In this document: one piece after another, positions 33,892-42,646 of the stretch
How the letters are laid out: the number at the start of each line of letters is the position of its first letter
How positions within the stretch are numbered: the first letter of the stretch is position 1
Source: Pseudomonadales bacterium
GTDB taxonomy: Bacteria; Pseudomonadota; Gammaproteobacteria; Pseudomonadales; Azotimanducaceae
Reading direction: 5' to 3'
Length of the DNA stretch: 64,000 nucleotides
NCBI GenBank assembly: GCA_028285415.1
Contig: JANQPF010000033.1
Location: forward strand, 124,001-188,000
Notes under the pieces: generated by a model
Told to the model about the DNA's origin: nothing
The model's database searches: none
What the model saw: only the letters and a program-made list of their open reading frames with translations
Translations under genes and position numbers: made by a program

Positions 33892-34908
33892 TCATTGTTC
33901 GAGGTCCATGGCGGCGACCCGGTCGATGAGTTCTTCGACCCGGGTGCTGTAGCCCCACTCATTGTCGTACCAGCTGATGATTTTTGCCATACGCCCATCG
34001 ATGACCTGCGTCAGCGCGGCGTCCAGGATGCTCGAGTGCGAGTTGCCGATCACGTCACCGGAGACGATCGGGTCCGTGCAGTACTCCAGAATGCCGGCCA
34101 TGGGTCCTGCCGCCGCTGCCTGCATGGCGGCGTTGATGCTCTCTACGGTGACGTCGCTGTCGAGCTCCACGGTCAGGTCCACCACGCTGCCGTCCGGCAC
34201 GGGAACGCGCATCGCCATGCCGTCGAGGCGCCCGGCGAGTTCGGGGATCACCTGACCAATGGCGCGCGCGGCGCCGGTGGACGTCGGGACGATGTTGGTA
34301 GCCGCGCTGCGTGAACGGCGTTTGTCTTTGTGTGGCGAATCGATCAGACGTTGATCGGACGTATAAGCGTGGACGGTGGTCAACAGACCACGCTTGATGC
34401 CGAACGCCTCATGCAGAACCTTGGCGACCGGAGCGGCGCAATTGGTGGTGCAGCTTGCGTTGCTGATGATCCTGGCGTCCTGGTTGACGACGTGATCGTT
34501 GACGCCCATGACCAGCGTCGCCTCGAGCGGATCTTTGCTCGGCACCGTCAAGAGAACGCGGCGCGCACCGGCTTCGAGATGCTGCTCCAGCTCCGCCAGC
34601 TGGCGAAACCGGCCCGTACTTTCGATGACGTAGTCCACGCCGAGCTCGGCCCATGGCAGACTGGCGGGATCCGGCTCCCGCAGCACGACAAAGGGATCAC
34701 CGTCGATGGTAATCGTATCTCCCACGCAGCTCACCTCCCCGCTGTAGGTGCCGTGGATGCTGTCGTACTTGAACGCGTAGGCGAGGTCGTCCGGCTCCGC
34801 CAGGTCGTTGACAGCGACCACATCGTAGTGACCGCGCAGCTTTGCGATGCGTGTGATCGTGCGGCCGATCCGCCCGAATCCATTGATGGCTATGCGGGGT
34901 ACCGTCAT
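33892..34908 (-). CDS. gap: Glyceraldehyde-3-phosphate dehydrogenase
   Basis: A 338-residue glycolytic/gluconeogenic enzyme. Recognised from INGFGRIGRTITR (Rossmann motif), VNDLAEPDDLAYAFKYDSIHG, the catalytic SNASCTTNCAAPVAKVLH and WYDNEWGYS near the end. The Asp in VNDL at the nucleotide-binding site suggests NAD preference. GGAGTAAGGG precedes ATG 34908. No pgk, fba or tkt gene adjoins it, unlike clustered gap genes. Followed by the YqaE gene. Confidence 0.96.
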   Translation of the reverse strand: MTVPRIAINGFGRIGRTITRIAKLRGHYDVVAVNDLAEPDDLAYAFKYDSIHGTYSGEVSCVGDTITIDGDPFVVLREPDPASLPWAELGVDYVIESTGRFRQLAELEQHLEAGARRVLLTVPSKDPLEATLVMGVNDHVVNQDARIISNASCTTNCAAPVAKVLHEAFGIKRGLLTTVHAYTSDQRLIDSPHKDKRRSRSAATNIVPTSTGAARAIGQVIPELAGRLDGMAMRVPVPDGSVVDLTVELDSDVTVESINAAMQAAAAGPMAGILEYCTDPIVSGDVIGNSHSSILDAALTQVIDGRMAKIISWYDNEWGYSTRVEELIDRVAAMDLEQ

Positions 34909-35052
34909 GACCCTTACTCCTTGCTGTTGTGGCATTCATATTGCCGCTTATCACGACAATCTTACGTGAATGTTAAGACCGTCATGTGGGCCAGTTTCTT
35001 CACGGCCATCTGAGCGTTAACATCAGCCACCAGGGACATAGGGGAGAGCAAC

Positions 35053-36672
35053 GTGGAGGTCAGTCCGGAGTATCGACACCTGCGACCGCGCATGAGCCTG
35101 ATCATGTTGTTCAGAATCGCAGGGCAGATCTGCATCGCACTGCTTGCGCTCCTGTTCCCGGAAGTGGGGGAAAATCGATATCTTCTCGCCGGGGCGCTGC
35201 TGCTCGTCTGCGTGCCCCTCACCGTCTTCTTGAATGCGCGTTTTCGTGACAGTGATGCCGGTTGGGTCGAACCCTTGTTCGATCTGTTGCTGGTGGTGGT
35301 GCTGGTGCACTTCGTGCCGGACGTCTGGATCGTCGCGCTTTGTATCGGGTTGATGGTGGCGCTGGCACCGAGCGTCAGTCTGCATCCGCTCAGCTACCGT
35401 ATATATGGGCTCTTTGCCGTGATTCTGATCGGCGGCATGGCGCTCGCCGCCAATGTGCACGGTGTCGACGACTGGCTGCTGCCGCTGCTTGCCGTGGCGG
35501 CCATCTATCCGTCGGTGGTGTTTTACGCGCACTGGCAGGTCAGACGCGCGGATGCGCTGCGTGAGCGCTCGCAGCTGCTGCAGAGCATGACTCATCTTGC
35601 CGGCAGCGTGGCTCACGACTTCAACAACGTGCTCGCCGGTGTGACCGGCCATGCGGAGCTCGCGCTGGCAGAGCTGCCTGACGATCATCCGGCAAGCGCC
35701 GCGGTCCGCGAGGTCATCAACGGTGCGAGTCGCGCAAGCCTGTTGTGCGGACAGCTGCTGTCGTTTTCCAAGCTGGCGCCGGGCTCGCAGCAGCTGGATT
35801 TGAAACAGGAGATCAGCATGCTGGTGGGCCTCCTGGAACCGGTTGTGCCCAAAGGCGTGCGCATCGAATTCGAGCAGTCGCCTTCTGACGTGTGGGTGCA
35901 CGCAGACCGCTCGCAGCTGCAGCAGGTCATCATGAACGTCATTTTGAATGCCGGCGAGGCGTCCGCCGATTTGCCAGCGGTCGTTGAGGTGTCCCTCCTC
36001 ACAGAGTCCGAAGGTGCCGGTTGGGCAGTGATCAAGGTACGCGACCGCGGCGACGGCATTGCCGATGAGGATCTGGAGCGCGTGTTCGACCCGTTTTACA
36101 CGACGAAAGAAAAAGGTCACGGCCTGGGTCTTGCCGGTGCCCGCCGCATCATGCTGCTGCACGGCGGTGAGGTCAGCCTCGCCAGCCGCAAAGGCGTGGG
36201 TACAACGGTGACCTTACGATTGCCGCTGGCCAAACCGGATCCGGATGTCTTGCGGCTGCAGGAAGCGGACCCTGCACCTGTCAGGGGTGAAGGCGGCCTG
36301 GTGATGGTCGTCGATGACGAAACCTCGGTCCGGGAGGTGGTGGGTGGCCTCCTTGAGCGCAACGGCTATGGCAACCTGATGGCTGAAAACGGTCAGGAAG
36401 CGGTGGAGCTCTTCCGCGACCGGTCCGGTGACCTGGCTGCGGTCATGCTTGATATCAAAATGCCCGGCATGGACGGGTGGCGCTGTCTCGAGCTCCTGCG
36501 CGAGATCCGCTCCGATATCCCGGTGCTCGTTTGCAGCGGCTACGACCCCGAAGATCGTGCGGTTGTCGAGCTGCCGGAAAACGTACGCTTTCTGCATAAA
36601 CCGTTTCGCAACGTGGAGATGCAGGCGGCGCTGAGTGAGCTCTTGTCACGACCCGACTCCAAAGCCTCGTGA
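35053..36672 (+). CDS. Hybrid sensor histidine kinase with receiver domain
   Basis: A 539-residue protein. About five or six membrane helices fill residues 15-160, with no PAS domain. The HisKA helix has GSVAHDFNNVLAG (phospho-His), the HATPase has NVILNAGEAS, DRGDGIADEDL and GHGLGLAGARRI, and the receiver at about 410-530 shows VVDDETSVRE and phospho-Asp in VMLDIKMPGMDGW. GTG start follows GGGGAGAG. Similar in layout to the kinase at 31729-33531 but with a different sensor part. No response-regulator gene lies beside it. Ends 14 nt before the 3' end of tmRNA. Confidence 0.9.
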   Translation: MEVSPEYRHLRPRMSLIMLFRIAGQICIALLALLFPEVGENRYLLAGALLLVCVPLTVFLNARFRDSDAGWVEPLFDLLLVVVLVHFVPDVWIVALCIGLMVALAPSVSLHPLSYRIYGLFAVILIGGMALAANVHGVDDWLLPLLAVAAIYPSVVFYAHWQVRRADALRERSQLLQSMTHLAGSVAHDFNNVLAGVTGHAELALAELPDDHPASAAVREVINGASRASLLCGQLLSFSKLAPGSQQLDLKQEISMLVGLLEPVVPKGVRIEFEQSPSDVWVHADRSQLQQVIMNVILNAGEASADLPAVVEVSLLTESEGAGWAVIKVRDRGDGIADEDLERVFDPFYTTKEKGHGLGLAGARRIMLLHGGEVSLASRKGVGTTVTLRLPLAKPDPDVLRLQEADPAPVRGEGGLVMVVDDETSVREVVGGLLERNGYGNLMAENGQEAVELFRDRSGDLAAVMLDIKMPGMDGWRCLELLREIRSDIPVLVCSGYDPEDRAVVELPENVRFLHKPFRNVEMQAALSELLSRPDSKAS

Positions 36673-36686
36673 CGAGAACGAGAATA

Positions 36687-37043
36687 TGGTGGAGGCGGCG
36701 GGAGTTGAACCCGCGTCCGCTGGCTCGCCACTATTGGCTCTACATGCTTAGAGTCCGTCTATTGATTTAGCATCAAACGACCCGACGGTCAGGGTGTTGT
36801 CTGCGAGCCCGATTGGATTTAACGCTTCAGCCCCGGGCGAGGCGTCCACGCGATCCTGCTGCTTTGCCGTCGATTTCTCCTAGCAGGAAACGGATCATCG
36901 ACGTAAGCGGCGGTTTTAGGCCGCTAGTGCGTAGTTTTCGTCGTTGGCAACTATAAAAGTTGCTGCGATTGTTTTACGAGAGTCACAACCCTCTCGGCAT
37001 GCACCGCAAGCTTTGATACCCGCGTCGAAACCAAGTCGCCCCC
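36687..37043 (-). ncRNA. ssrA: Transfer-messenger RNA (tmRNA)
   Basis: On the minus strand the RNA opens GGGGGCGACTTGGTTTCGAC and ends CGGGTTCAACTCCCGCCGCC followed by TCCACCA. The 5' end pairs with the 3' acceptor over 7 bp. The tag frame (36948-36916) reads ANDENYALAA and a stop, identical to the E. coli tag. CCA is encoded. tmRNA rescues stalled ribosomes with SmpB, encoded 2.4 kb away at 39428-39913. The flank upstream of the 5' end contains an inverted copy of the first part of the RNA. Confidence 0.97.
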
Positions 37044-37098
37044 AGTTTCGGTAAGAACAGCTGTGCGCTGTCCGCGGAGCGACTTGGTTTCGACGCGG
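37020..37098. repeat. 20-bp inverted repeat involving the tmRNA 5' end
   Basis: GCGACTTGGTTTCGACGCGG is found on the minus strand as nucleotides 5-24 of tmRNA (37039-37020) and, perfectly, on the plus strand at 37079-37098, 39 nt away. A transcript starting beyond 37100 could fold the two copies together. The upstream copy is itself bracketed by GTCCGCG/CGCGGAC. Confidence 0.85.
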
Positions 37099-37156
37099 AC
37101 GCGTCAGGAACCAGGCACACGGATGTGCGCGTGTCGCCCCAGTTGTAGAACCTGTC

Positions 37157-37183
37157 ATTCTACCTCAAATTAGACGCCAGCAA
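37157..37183 (-). promoter_or_regulatory. Candidate distal promoter for ssrA
   Basis: On the minus strand TTGCTG (37183-37178) and TAGAAT (37162-37157) lie 15 bp apart. The -10 is good and the -35 weak. Transcription from it would include the inverted copy of the tmRNA 5' end. No better promoter is seen closer to 37043. Confidence 0.28.
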
Positions 37184-37259
37184 CGCGACCTCGTTCCGTC
37201 AGACAACGTGCTTTTGAGAACTGGGCAAGGGCGTACACGACGCGCCACTGCGTTAGACT

Positions 37260-38597
37260 ATGGGTATGTACACGAGGATTGTGCCGACGGTTGTTCTTCT
37301 TTGTGGGCTGCTCCTGCCCGGGATGAGCCTTGCGCTGGACGTGCGCGGTTACGTCGACAAAGCCATCTCCCTGATCGAGAACGAAGACTACGCGCTGGCG
37401 CGGACCTACCTGGAACCTGCTCTTATCTCCCCGGCAATCACCAGCGGTGAGCGCTCCCGCGCGTACTACCTCAGAGGATTTACCTATCTTGCCGAGGAGA
37501 TGCCGGTCTCGGCGCGTAAAGACTTCTACCGCGCTCTCGAGTTCAGCGATTCCAACAAGGGGGCGCTGGTGGAGCTCGGGCTGTTGCACGCGGCCGGCCA
37601 AGGTATCGTGCAGGACGAGGTGCTGGCGCTGTCGCTCTTCGAGCAGGCCGCAGAGCTTGGCTACGACCGCGGTCAGTTTCACGTTGGCCATGCCCATCTT
37701 TACGGCCGCGGCGTGGAGAAAAACGTTACCAAGGCGCGTGAGTGGCTGCAGCTCGCAGCCGCTGAAGGACACCTCCTGGCGATGCTCAATCTGGCGGCGA
37801 GCTATCGCCAGCAGCTCGTTGCCGACCCGGAACCGGACATTGCCCTGGCCTGGTACGAACGCGCTCACGCCAACGGCGCCACGGCTGCGCTCCTGTCGAT
37901 TGGCTTCATGTACGCCAACGGTGAAATTGATGAGCCTGATCACGGTGCCGCCGCGGCGTACTTTCAAAAGGCGCTGGATGAAGGTCTGATGAGTGCCAGC
38001 ACGCACCTTGCTTATGCGTATCTCGTGGGGCGCGGGGTGACGGAAGACTACAACCGTGCACTGGCACTGTATCGTCAGGGCGCCGAATCCGGCGTTTCCG
38101 CCGCATTCGTCGGGCTGGGCCACATGTACCAGAACGGCCTTGGCGTCGAGACGGATGTTGCGGCTGCGAAGGACTGGTACGAACGCGGGGCGGCGCGCGG
38201 TGATGCCGAGGCGATGAGCCGCCTGGTTTCTCTGCATCTCAGCCTCGACAGTTCGGAAGGGCGGGCTGCTGCGCTCAGGTGGTCGAAGATTGCGGCCGAC
38301 AGCGGCCGGCCGCAGGCGCACAACGACTACGCCTGGCTGCTTGCAACGTCCCGGGTGGATACGCTGCGTAACGGCACGCTTGCGCTCGACCAGGCCAAGA
38401 AAGCGGTTGCCGCGGAACCGATTGCAGCCTACCTCGATACGCTCGCCGCGGCGTATGCTGAGCTCGGCAATTTCGAACAGGCCATCGCCACGCAACAGGA
38501 GGCGCTTGCTTCGATTACCGCCGAGCAGGGTGCACTCAGAGACGAATTCGAGCGTCGTCTGCAATACTATGAGCGTAGCGAACCCTGGCGGGAATAG
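37260..38597 (+). CDS. Exported Sel1-repeat protein
   Basis: A 445-residue protein with a signal peptide (TVVLLCGLLLPGMSLA). The mature part is a chain of TPR/Sel1-like helical repeats of about 36 residues; the clearest show the motif GxGVxxDxxxAxxWYxxAAxxG, for instance GRGVEKNVTKAREWLQLAAAEG, NGATAALLSIGFMYANGEID and GLGVETDVAAAKDWYERGAARG. Such solenoids scaffold protein complexes at the envelope. Partner unknown. Start at 37260 or the ATG two codons later. Confidence 0.85.
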   Translation: MGMYTRIVPTVVLLCGLLLPGMSLALDVRGYVDKAISLIENEDYALARTYLEPALISPAITSGERSRAYYLRGFTYLAEEMPVSARKDFYRALEFSDSNKGALVELGLLHAAGQGIVQDEVLALSLFEQAAELGYDRGQFHVGHAHLYGRGVEKNVTKAREWLQLAAAEGHLLAMLNLAASYRQQLVADPEPDIALAWYERAHANGATAALLSIGFMYANGEIDEPDHGAAAAYFQKALDEGLMSASTHLAYAYLVGRGVTEDYNRALALYRQGAESGVSAAFVGLGHMYQNGLGVETDVAAAKDWYERGAARGDAEAMSRLVSLHLSLDSSEGRAAALRWSKIAADSGRPQAHNDYAWLLATSRVDTLRNGTLALDQAKKAVAAEPIAAYLDTLAAAYAELGNFEQAIATQQEALASITAEQGALRDEFERRLQYYERSEPWRE

Positions 38598-38689
38598 AGG
38601 GATTCTGATACAAAGCCTCGGCCCGTTGTGGTGGCAGCGCAACCGGCAGCGGCGCTGGAGCGCGAATTGGGTTGGGGTCGGAGATAAGA

Positions 38690-38938
38690 TTGAGCATTGA
38701 ACGCAGGCGTACCGAAGCGGTCTACGCGGTCATCCAGGAACTGTTTGCCGACGGCAAAACCAGCGTGCGTCCAGGAGACGTCAATGCGGTGCTGCGCGAG
38801 CGTAACGCCCCCATGGGGACCTGGGAAGTGCGCGCCGAGTTTTCGCTCCTGGAAAGCGAGGGGCGTATTACCTGCGATCCCGATACCGGCAACTGGCATC
38901 CCGCTGAAGGCTCCTCCCTGCAAGACGCAACGGGCTGA
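38690..38938 (+). CDS. Small unknown protein before ribH
   Basis: An 82-residue protein starting at TTG 38690, with GGAG 6 nt upstream. The mix of helices and a final beta-like part (WEVRAEFSLLESEGRITCDPDTGNWHP) recalls a winged helix-turn-helix, with VRPGDVNAVLRERNAPMGTW as a possible recognition region, but I do not recognise a family. The stop codon lies 6 nt before the ribH start, so they are probably cotranslated. Confidence 0.6.
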   Translation: MSIERRRTEAVYAVIQELFADGKTSVRPGDVNAVLRERNAPMGTWEVRAEFSLLESEGRITCDPDTGNWHPAEGSSLQDATG

Positions 38939-38944
38939 TCTCCC

Positions 38945-39427
38945 GTGAAAACCGTCGTCGACCTCTCAGGCCTGCCGGTGATCGAGCGTCCCGGCCGCAT
39001 CGAAATTCTCAAGTCCAAATGGTATCCGGAGTACGTCGAAAGCATGGCGGAGATGTGCCGTCAGGTGCTCGGTGACTACGGCTATCGGGAAATCGGCGAG
39101 CATACGCTGCCGGGCTCTTTGGAAATGCCGCTCGCCGCGCGCGACCTTCTGGCTGAGGACGGCTCAGGCGCCATCGACGCCATCATCTGCTTCGGCGTCA
39201 TCGTCAAAGGTGACACGCTGCACTTTGAGATGATCAGCAACGAATGTATGCGCGGCCTCGGCGATGTCATGCACGCGTTCCGGCGGCCGATTGTCGTCGA
39301 GGTCCTGCCGGTTTTCGATATTCAGCACGCCGCCGAGCGTGCCGGCGACGATGAATTCAACAAGGGTATCGAGGCTGCGGCCGCGGCCATAGAAATGGTG
39401 GCCTGGCGGCGCAGCGTAACCGGCTGA
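38945..39427 (+). CDS. ribH: 6,7-dimethyl-8-ribityllumazine synthase
   Basis: A 160-residue enzyme for the penultimate step of riboflavin synthesis, which condenses the ribityl-aminopyrimidine with dihydroxybutanone phosphate. Recognised from RIEILKSKWYPEYV, the PGSLEMPLAARDLL substrate motif and GVIVKGDTLHFEMI with the catalytic His. Sequence is closer to the divergent RibH2 type than to E. coli RibE. GTG start. It stands apart from ribD (22 kb away) and next to smpB, with which it converges end to end. Confidence 0.85.
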   Translation: MKTVVDLSGLPVIERPGRIEILKSKWYPEYVESMAEMCRQVLGDYGYREIGEHTLPGSLEMPLAARDLLAEDGSGAIDAIICFGVIVKGDTLHFEMISNECMRGLGDVMHAFRRPIVVEVLPVFDIQHAAERAGDDEFNKGIEAAAAAIEMVAWRRSVTG

Positions 39428-39913
39428 TCAGCGGTTGTGCGCCTTCATGAGGCGCTGTTTGTCCCGTTGCCAGTCCTGTTCGCGCTTGTTTGCGCGTTTG
39501 TCGTGCTGTTGCTTACCTTTGCCGAGCGCTATCTCGAGCTTTACCTTGTTGCCTTTCCAGTACATGGCGGTCGGCACGCAGGTATAACCTTTCTGCTGGG
39601 TTGCCGCGAAAATCTGGGCAAGCTCGCGAGCGTGCAGGAGCAGCTTACGGTTGCGCTGAGGCTCTGGAACAACGTGCGTTGAAGCGCTTGTCAACGGTGT
39701 GATGTTGGCGCCAGCCAGGTATGCCTCACCATTGTGCAGCGAGATGTAGCCTTCGGTCAGCTGCACGCGGCCGTCGCGGATGGACTTCAGCTCCCAGCCC
39801 TGCAGCGCAATGCCGGCCTCGAATTTCTGTTCGAGGTGGTAGTCATGGCGCGCGCGTTTGTTCTGGGCGATTGTCCCGCTGGACGTACCCTTTTTCTTGG
39901 CCTGTTTACTCAC
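39428..39913 (-). CDS. smpB: SsrA-binding protein SmpB
   Basis: A 161-residue partner of tmRNA in ribosome rescue. Core motifs [38 protein letters not shown] and [18 protein letters not shown] lead to a basic C-terminal tail ([19 protein letters not shown]) that enters the mRNA channel. GTG start at 39913 gives the short basic N-terminus typical of the family. Convergent with ribH with no gap; divergent from the NSS transporter. Confidence 0.96.
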   Translation of the reverse strand: MSKQAKKKGTSSGTIAQNKRARHDYHLEQKFEAGIALQGWELKSIRDGRVQLTEGYISLHNGEAYLAGANITPLTSASTHVVPEPQRNRKLLLHARELAQIFAATQQKGYTCVPTAMYWKGNKVKLEIALGKGKQQHDKRANKREQDWQRDKQRLMKAHNR

Positions 39914-40041
39914 CGGTCCGGACCTTTTGAAGGCGGCGCAGTATACAGCCGCGATTGCGGAAGACGCCATATGACGATTGTGGGGTGTAGAGGGCCTCTG
40001 AGGTAGAATAACCCTCCAATTCCATTGCATAAGAACTAGAC

Positions 40042-41448
40042 ATGGCATTGGCTTCTGAATCCCGGCACGGCATGTGGTCGTCGCGCTGGCTGTTCGTGCT
40101 CGCCGCCGCGGGCTCCGCCGTCGGTATCGGCAATATCTGGAAATTTCCGTACATGGCGGGTGAAAACGGCGGCGGCGCGTTTGTGCTCATCTACCTCGTT
40201 TGCGTGGCCCTCGTCGGCATCCCCATCATGATGTCCGAGGTGCTGCTTGGCCGCGAAGGTCGTTCGAGCCCCATCACGACCATGCGCAAGCTCACCGAGA
40301 GCGCCAAACGTCACCCGCTATGGGTATTCATCGGGTGGATGGGTGTGCTCGCCGGTTTCCTAATCCTGAGTTACTACGCGGTTGTTGCGGGCTGGGCGAT
40401 GAACTATGTCTGGCTGACGGCTGCGGGGACGTTCGACAACGCCACCGCCGAGGTGGCGTCGACGACGTTTGATGCCTTTCTCGCAAGCCCCTGGCAGCTG
40501 ATTCTGTGGCAGACGCTGTTCATGATCATCACCATCTGGATCATCGGCCGGGGCGTGACCCAGGGGCTGGAAACGGCCATTCGCCTGTTCATGCCCATGC
40601 TGTTCCTGCTGCTGGTGACGCTGCTTGTCTACGCGGTCAATTCCGGCGGATTCGAGCAGGGGGTCGCTTTCATGTTCGACGTCGATTACTCGGCGTTTGC
40701 AAAGCCTGAAATCTGGATCATCGCCATGGGCCAGGCGTTTTTTACGCTCAGTCTCGGCATGGGCGCCATGATGGCCTACGGCGCCTACGTGCCGGAAAAC
40801 GTGAATATCGGCAGCACGGTGCTGACCATCGCGATTCTCGATACGAGCGTTGCTGTTGGTGCAGGGCTCGCGATCTTCCCGATTGTCTTCGCCAACGGCC
40901 TGGACGCGGCCCAGGGGCCGGGTCTGATGTTCGTCACCGTCCCGCTTGCCTTCGGCCAGCTGCCGCTCGGCGCCGTTTTCGGCACTTTGTTTTTTGTTCT
41001 CGTCTCCTTTGCTGCGCTCACCTCCGCGATTTCCATCTCGGAGCCTGCGCTTGCCTATCTGGTCGAGGAATACAACGCCAAGCGCAAACGCGTTGCCATC
41101 AGTCTCGGGGTGATCTGCTGGCTGCTCGGCCTCGGGTCCGTATTCTCTTTCAACCTCTGGGCGGACGTGCACATTGTCGGCGAGCTCACCTTCTTCGACT
41201 TTGTCGACTACGTCTCGCAGAACATCATGTTGCCGCTCGGCGGCATGCTGATAGCCATCTTCGCGGTCTGGCTGCTGCCGAAGACGGTGCTTGCGAAACA
41301 GCTGGGGATTGAGAGCAGAGCCGTGAGCGTCTTGTGGAAATTCGTCGGGGGCATTCTGGCGCCGCTCTGTGTGCTGGCGGTTTTTGTCTACACGCTATGG
41401 CCGGTCATTGCGGAGCTCGTCGCGCGCGTTCGAGAGTTGCTCGGCTAG
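40042..41448 (+). CDS. Sodium-dependent transporter of the NSS (SNF) family
   Basis: A 468-residue inner-membrane protein of the neurotransmitter:sodium symporter family. The first helix carries the LeuT-like motif [33 protein letters not shown], shown in parts, with unwound GNIWKFPY, and TM3 shows SYYAVVAGW. About 11-12 hydrophobic segments are evident. The family takes up amino acids or related amines with sodium; substrate cannot be told from the sequence. Its stop codon overlaps the ratA GTG start by one base (TAGTG). Confidence 0.9.
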   Translation: MALASESRHGMWSSRWLFVLAAAGSAVGIGNIWKFPYMAGENGGGAFVLIYLVCVALVGIPIMMSEVLLGREGRSSPITTMRKLTESAKRHPLWVFIGWMGVLAGFLILSYYAVVAGWAMNYVWLTAAGTFDNATAEVASTTFDAFLASPWQLILWQTLFMIITIWIIGRGVTQGLETAIRLFMPMLFLLLVTLLVYAVNSGGFEQGVAFMFDVDYSAFAKPEIWIIAMGQAFFTLSLGMGAMMAYGAYVPENVNIGSTVLTIAILDTSVAVGAGLAIFPIVFANGLDAAQGPGLMFVTVPLAFGQLPLGAVFGTLFFVLVSFAALTSAISISEPALAYLVEEYNAKRKRVAISLGVICWLLGLGSVFSFNLWADVHIVGELTFFDFVDYVSQNIMLPLGGMLIAIFAVWLLPKTVLAKQLGIESRAVSVLWKFVGGILAPLCVLAVFVYTLWPVIAELVARVRELLG

Positions 41449-41879
41449 TGACCAGACTCGAGCGTTCAGCCCTGCTCGAAGCGCCGGTGGCGCTTGCCTT
41501 CGAGGTTATTGCCGACGTGGCGAGCTACCCGGAGTTTCTGCCCGGCTGCCAGGCAGTCAAGGTGCTGGAGACTTCCGCTTCGGGTCTGGTTGCAGAGGTA
41601 TCGGTAGCCGGGCGAGGCATTCACGAGTCGTTCGTCACCGCCAACGAGCACAGGCCCGGAGAAGCGATTGTCATGTCGCTGCGGGATGGTCCGTTCGAGC
41701 GTCTCGAAGGGGAATGGCTCTTCACCCGCCTCGGCGAGCTCGGTTGCCGTGTCGATATCCGCATCGAGTTTGTGCCGAAAGGGATCGTCGCCAGGCTGTT
41801 GAGCGGGTTTGCAGATCGCCTGGCGAACCGCCTTGTCGATGCGTTCAGTCAGCGCATTACCGAGCTTGCGGACCGTTGA
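41448..41879 (+). CDS. ratA: RatA / COQ10-like START-domain protein
   Basis: A 143-residue protein of the polyketide cyclase/START-like family, with ERSALLEAPVALAFEVIADVASYPEFLPGC near the N-terminus and LLSGFADRLANRLVDAFSQR at the end. E. coli RatA was described as a toxin that blocks 70S formation, but relatives bind ubiquinone (Coq10). GTG start, coupled to the upstream transporter and immediately followed by rnfH, the usual ratA-rnfH pair. Confidence 0.9.
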   Translation: MTRLERSALLEAPVALAFEVIADVASYPEFLPGCQAVKVLETSASGLVAEVSVAGRGIHESFVTANEHRPGEAIVMSLRDGPFERLEGEWLFTRLGELGCRVDIRIEFVPKGIVARLLSGFADRLANRLVDAFSQRITELADR

Positions 41880-42167
41880 GTGCAGGTTGAAGTCATCTAC
41901 GCCTCCCCCGACCGGCAGCTCGTCCATCGAACCGAGGTGTCCGAGGGTGTGACGGCAGGGCAGGTGCTCGACGAAGCCTGCGCAACGACGGCGTTTGCCG
42001 GGGTGAACTGGCGGGATCATGCCATTGGCATCTTCGGCCAGGTGTGTGAACCGGACCGGCCGCTCGCGCCGGGAGATCGCGTCGAGATTTACCGGCCGTT
42101 GCTGGCTGATGCGAAAACCGCACGCCGTCGCCGCGCGGCCGAGCAGAAAATGGATAAGTCCGTCTAG
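41880..42167 (+). CDS. rnfH: RnfH-family ubiquitin-like protein
   Basis: A 95-residue protein of the RnfH (UPF0125, RatB) family: MQVEVIYASPDRQLVHRTEV at the N-terminus, then IGIFGQVCEPDRPLAPGDRVEIYRPL in parts, with beta-grasp fold and a basic tail. The GTG start follows the ratA stop directly. Role uncertain; associated with electron transport genes elsewhere. The 3' end overlaps bamE by 4 nt in convergent orientation. Confidence 0.9.
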   Translation: MQVEVIYASPDRQLVHRTEVSEGVTAGQVLDEACATTAFAGVNWRDHAIGIFGQVCEPDRPLAPGDRVEIYRPLLADAKTARRRRAAEQKMDKSV

Positions 42168-42559
42168 CTGTCGTCTTCAGCAGCGGCCGTATCCTGTGCC
42201 GCCACCGTTTCCGCGTTGGGCTGGGCGTCGCTCGGCGCCATATCACCGGTGAAGTAGGCGAGCAGATCGTCCTCGAAGAAGAGACTCATCCGCATCTCCT
42301 GGTTGAAGTAGCCGGGCACATCGATGGTGTAGATGTAGTCCCAGCGGTCCGAATCGAACGTATTGCGGAGAATGGGCTCACCCATGATGAACGCCACCTG
42401 GCTGCGCGTCATGCCGGGCTTCAACTTGTCGATCATCTCCTGCGTCAACACGTTGCCCTGCTGCACGGTGGCTTTGTACACGCGCGGGATGCTGGGCTTG
42501 GGGATGCTGCAGGCGCTCAACACGAAGCAGGCGAGGATGACGGGCAGAAGTCGGACCAA
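42164..42559 (-). CDS. bamE: Outer membrane protein assembly factor BamE
   Basis: A 131-residue lipoprotein of the Bam complex that inserts beta-barrel proteins into the outer membrane. Signal with lipobox (ACFVLSAC), then TQEMIDKLKPGMTRSQVAFIMGEPI and RWDYIYTI, the SmpA/OmlA signature. A disordered acidic C-terminal tail follows. TTG start at 42559 is the only suitable codon before the signal peptide. Sits between rnfH and recN, as in other gammaproteobacteria. Confidence 0.93.
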   Translation of the reverse strand: MVRLLPVILACFVLSACSIPKPSIPRVYKATVQQGNVLTQEMIDKLKPGMTRSQVAFIMGEPILRNTFDSDRWDYIYTIDVPGYFNQEMRMSLFFEDDLLAYFTGDMAPSDAQPNAETVAAQDTAAAEDDS

Positions 42560-42646
42560 AACGGTTCTCGTTCGTGATTTCGGAGCGCGATATTACCGGA
42601 CCGCCGGGCACTCTGGTAGCTCCGGTTTGAAGGTCAACTGGGTGGT

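Noticed and set aside
33519-33998. 159-codon minus-strand frame overlapping the kinase-gap region
   Set aside because: It crosses the real YqaE gene in another frame and lacks any family pattern.
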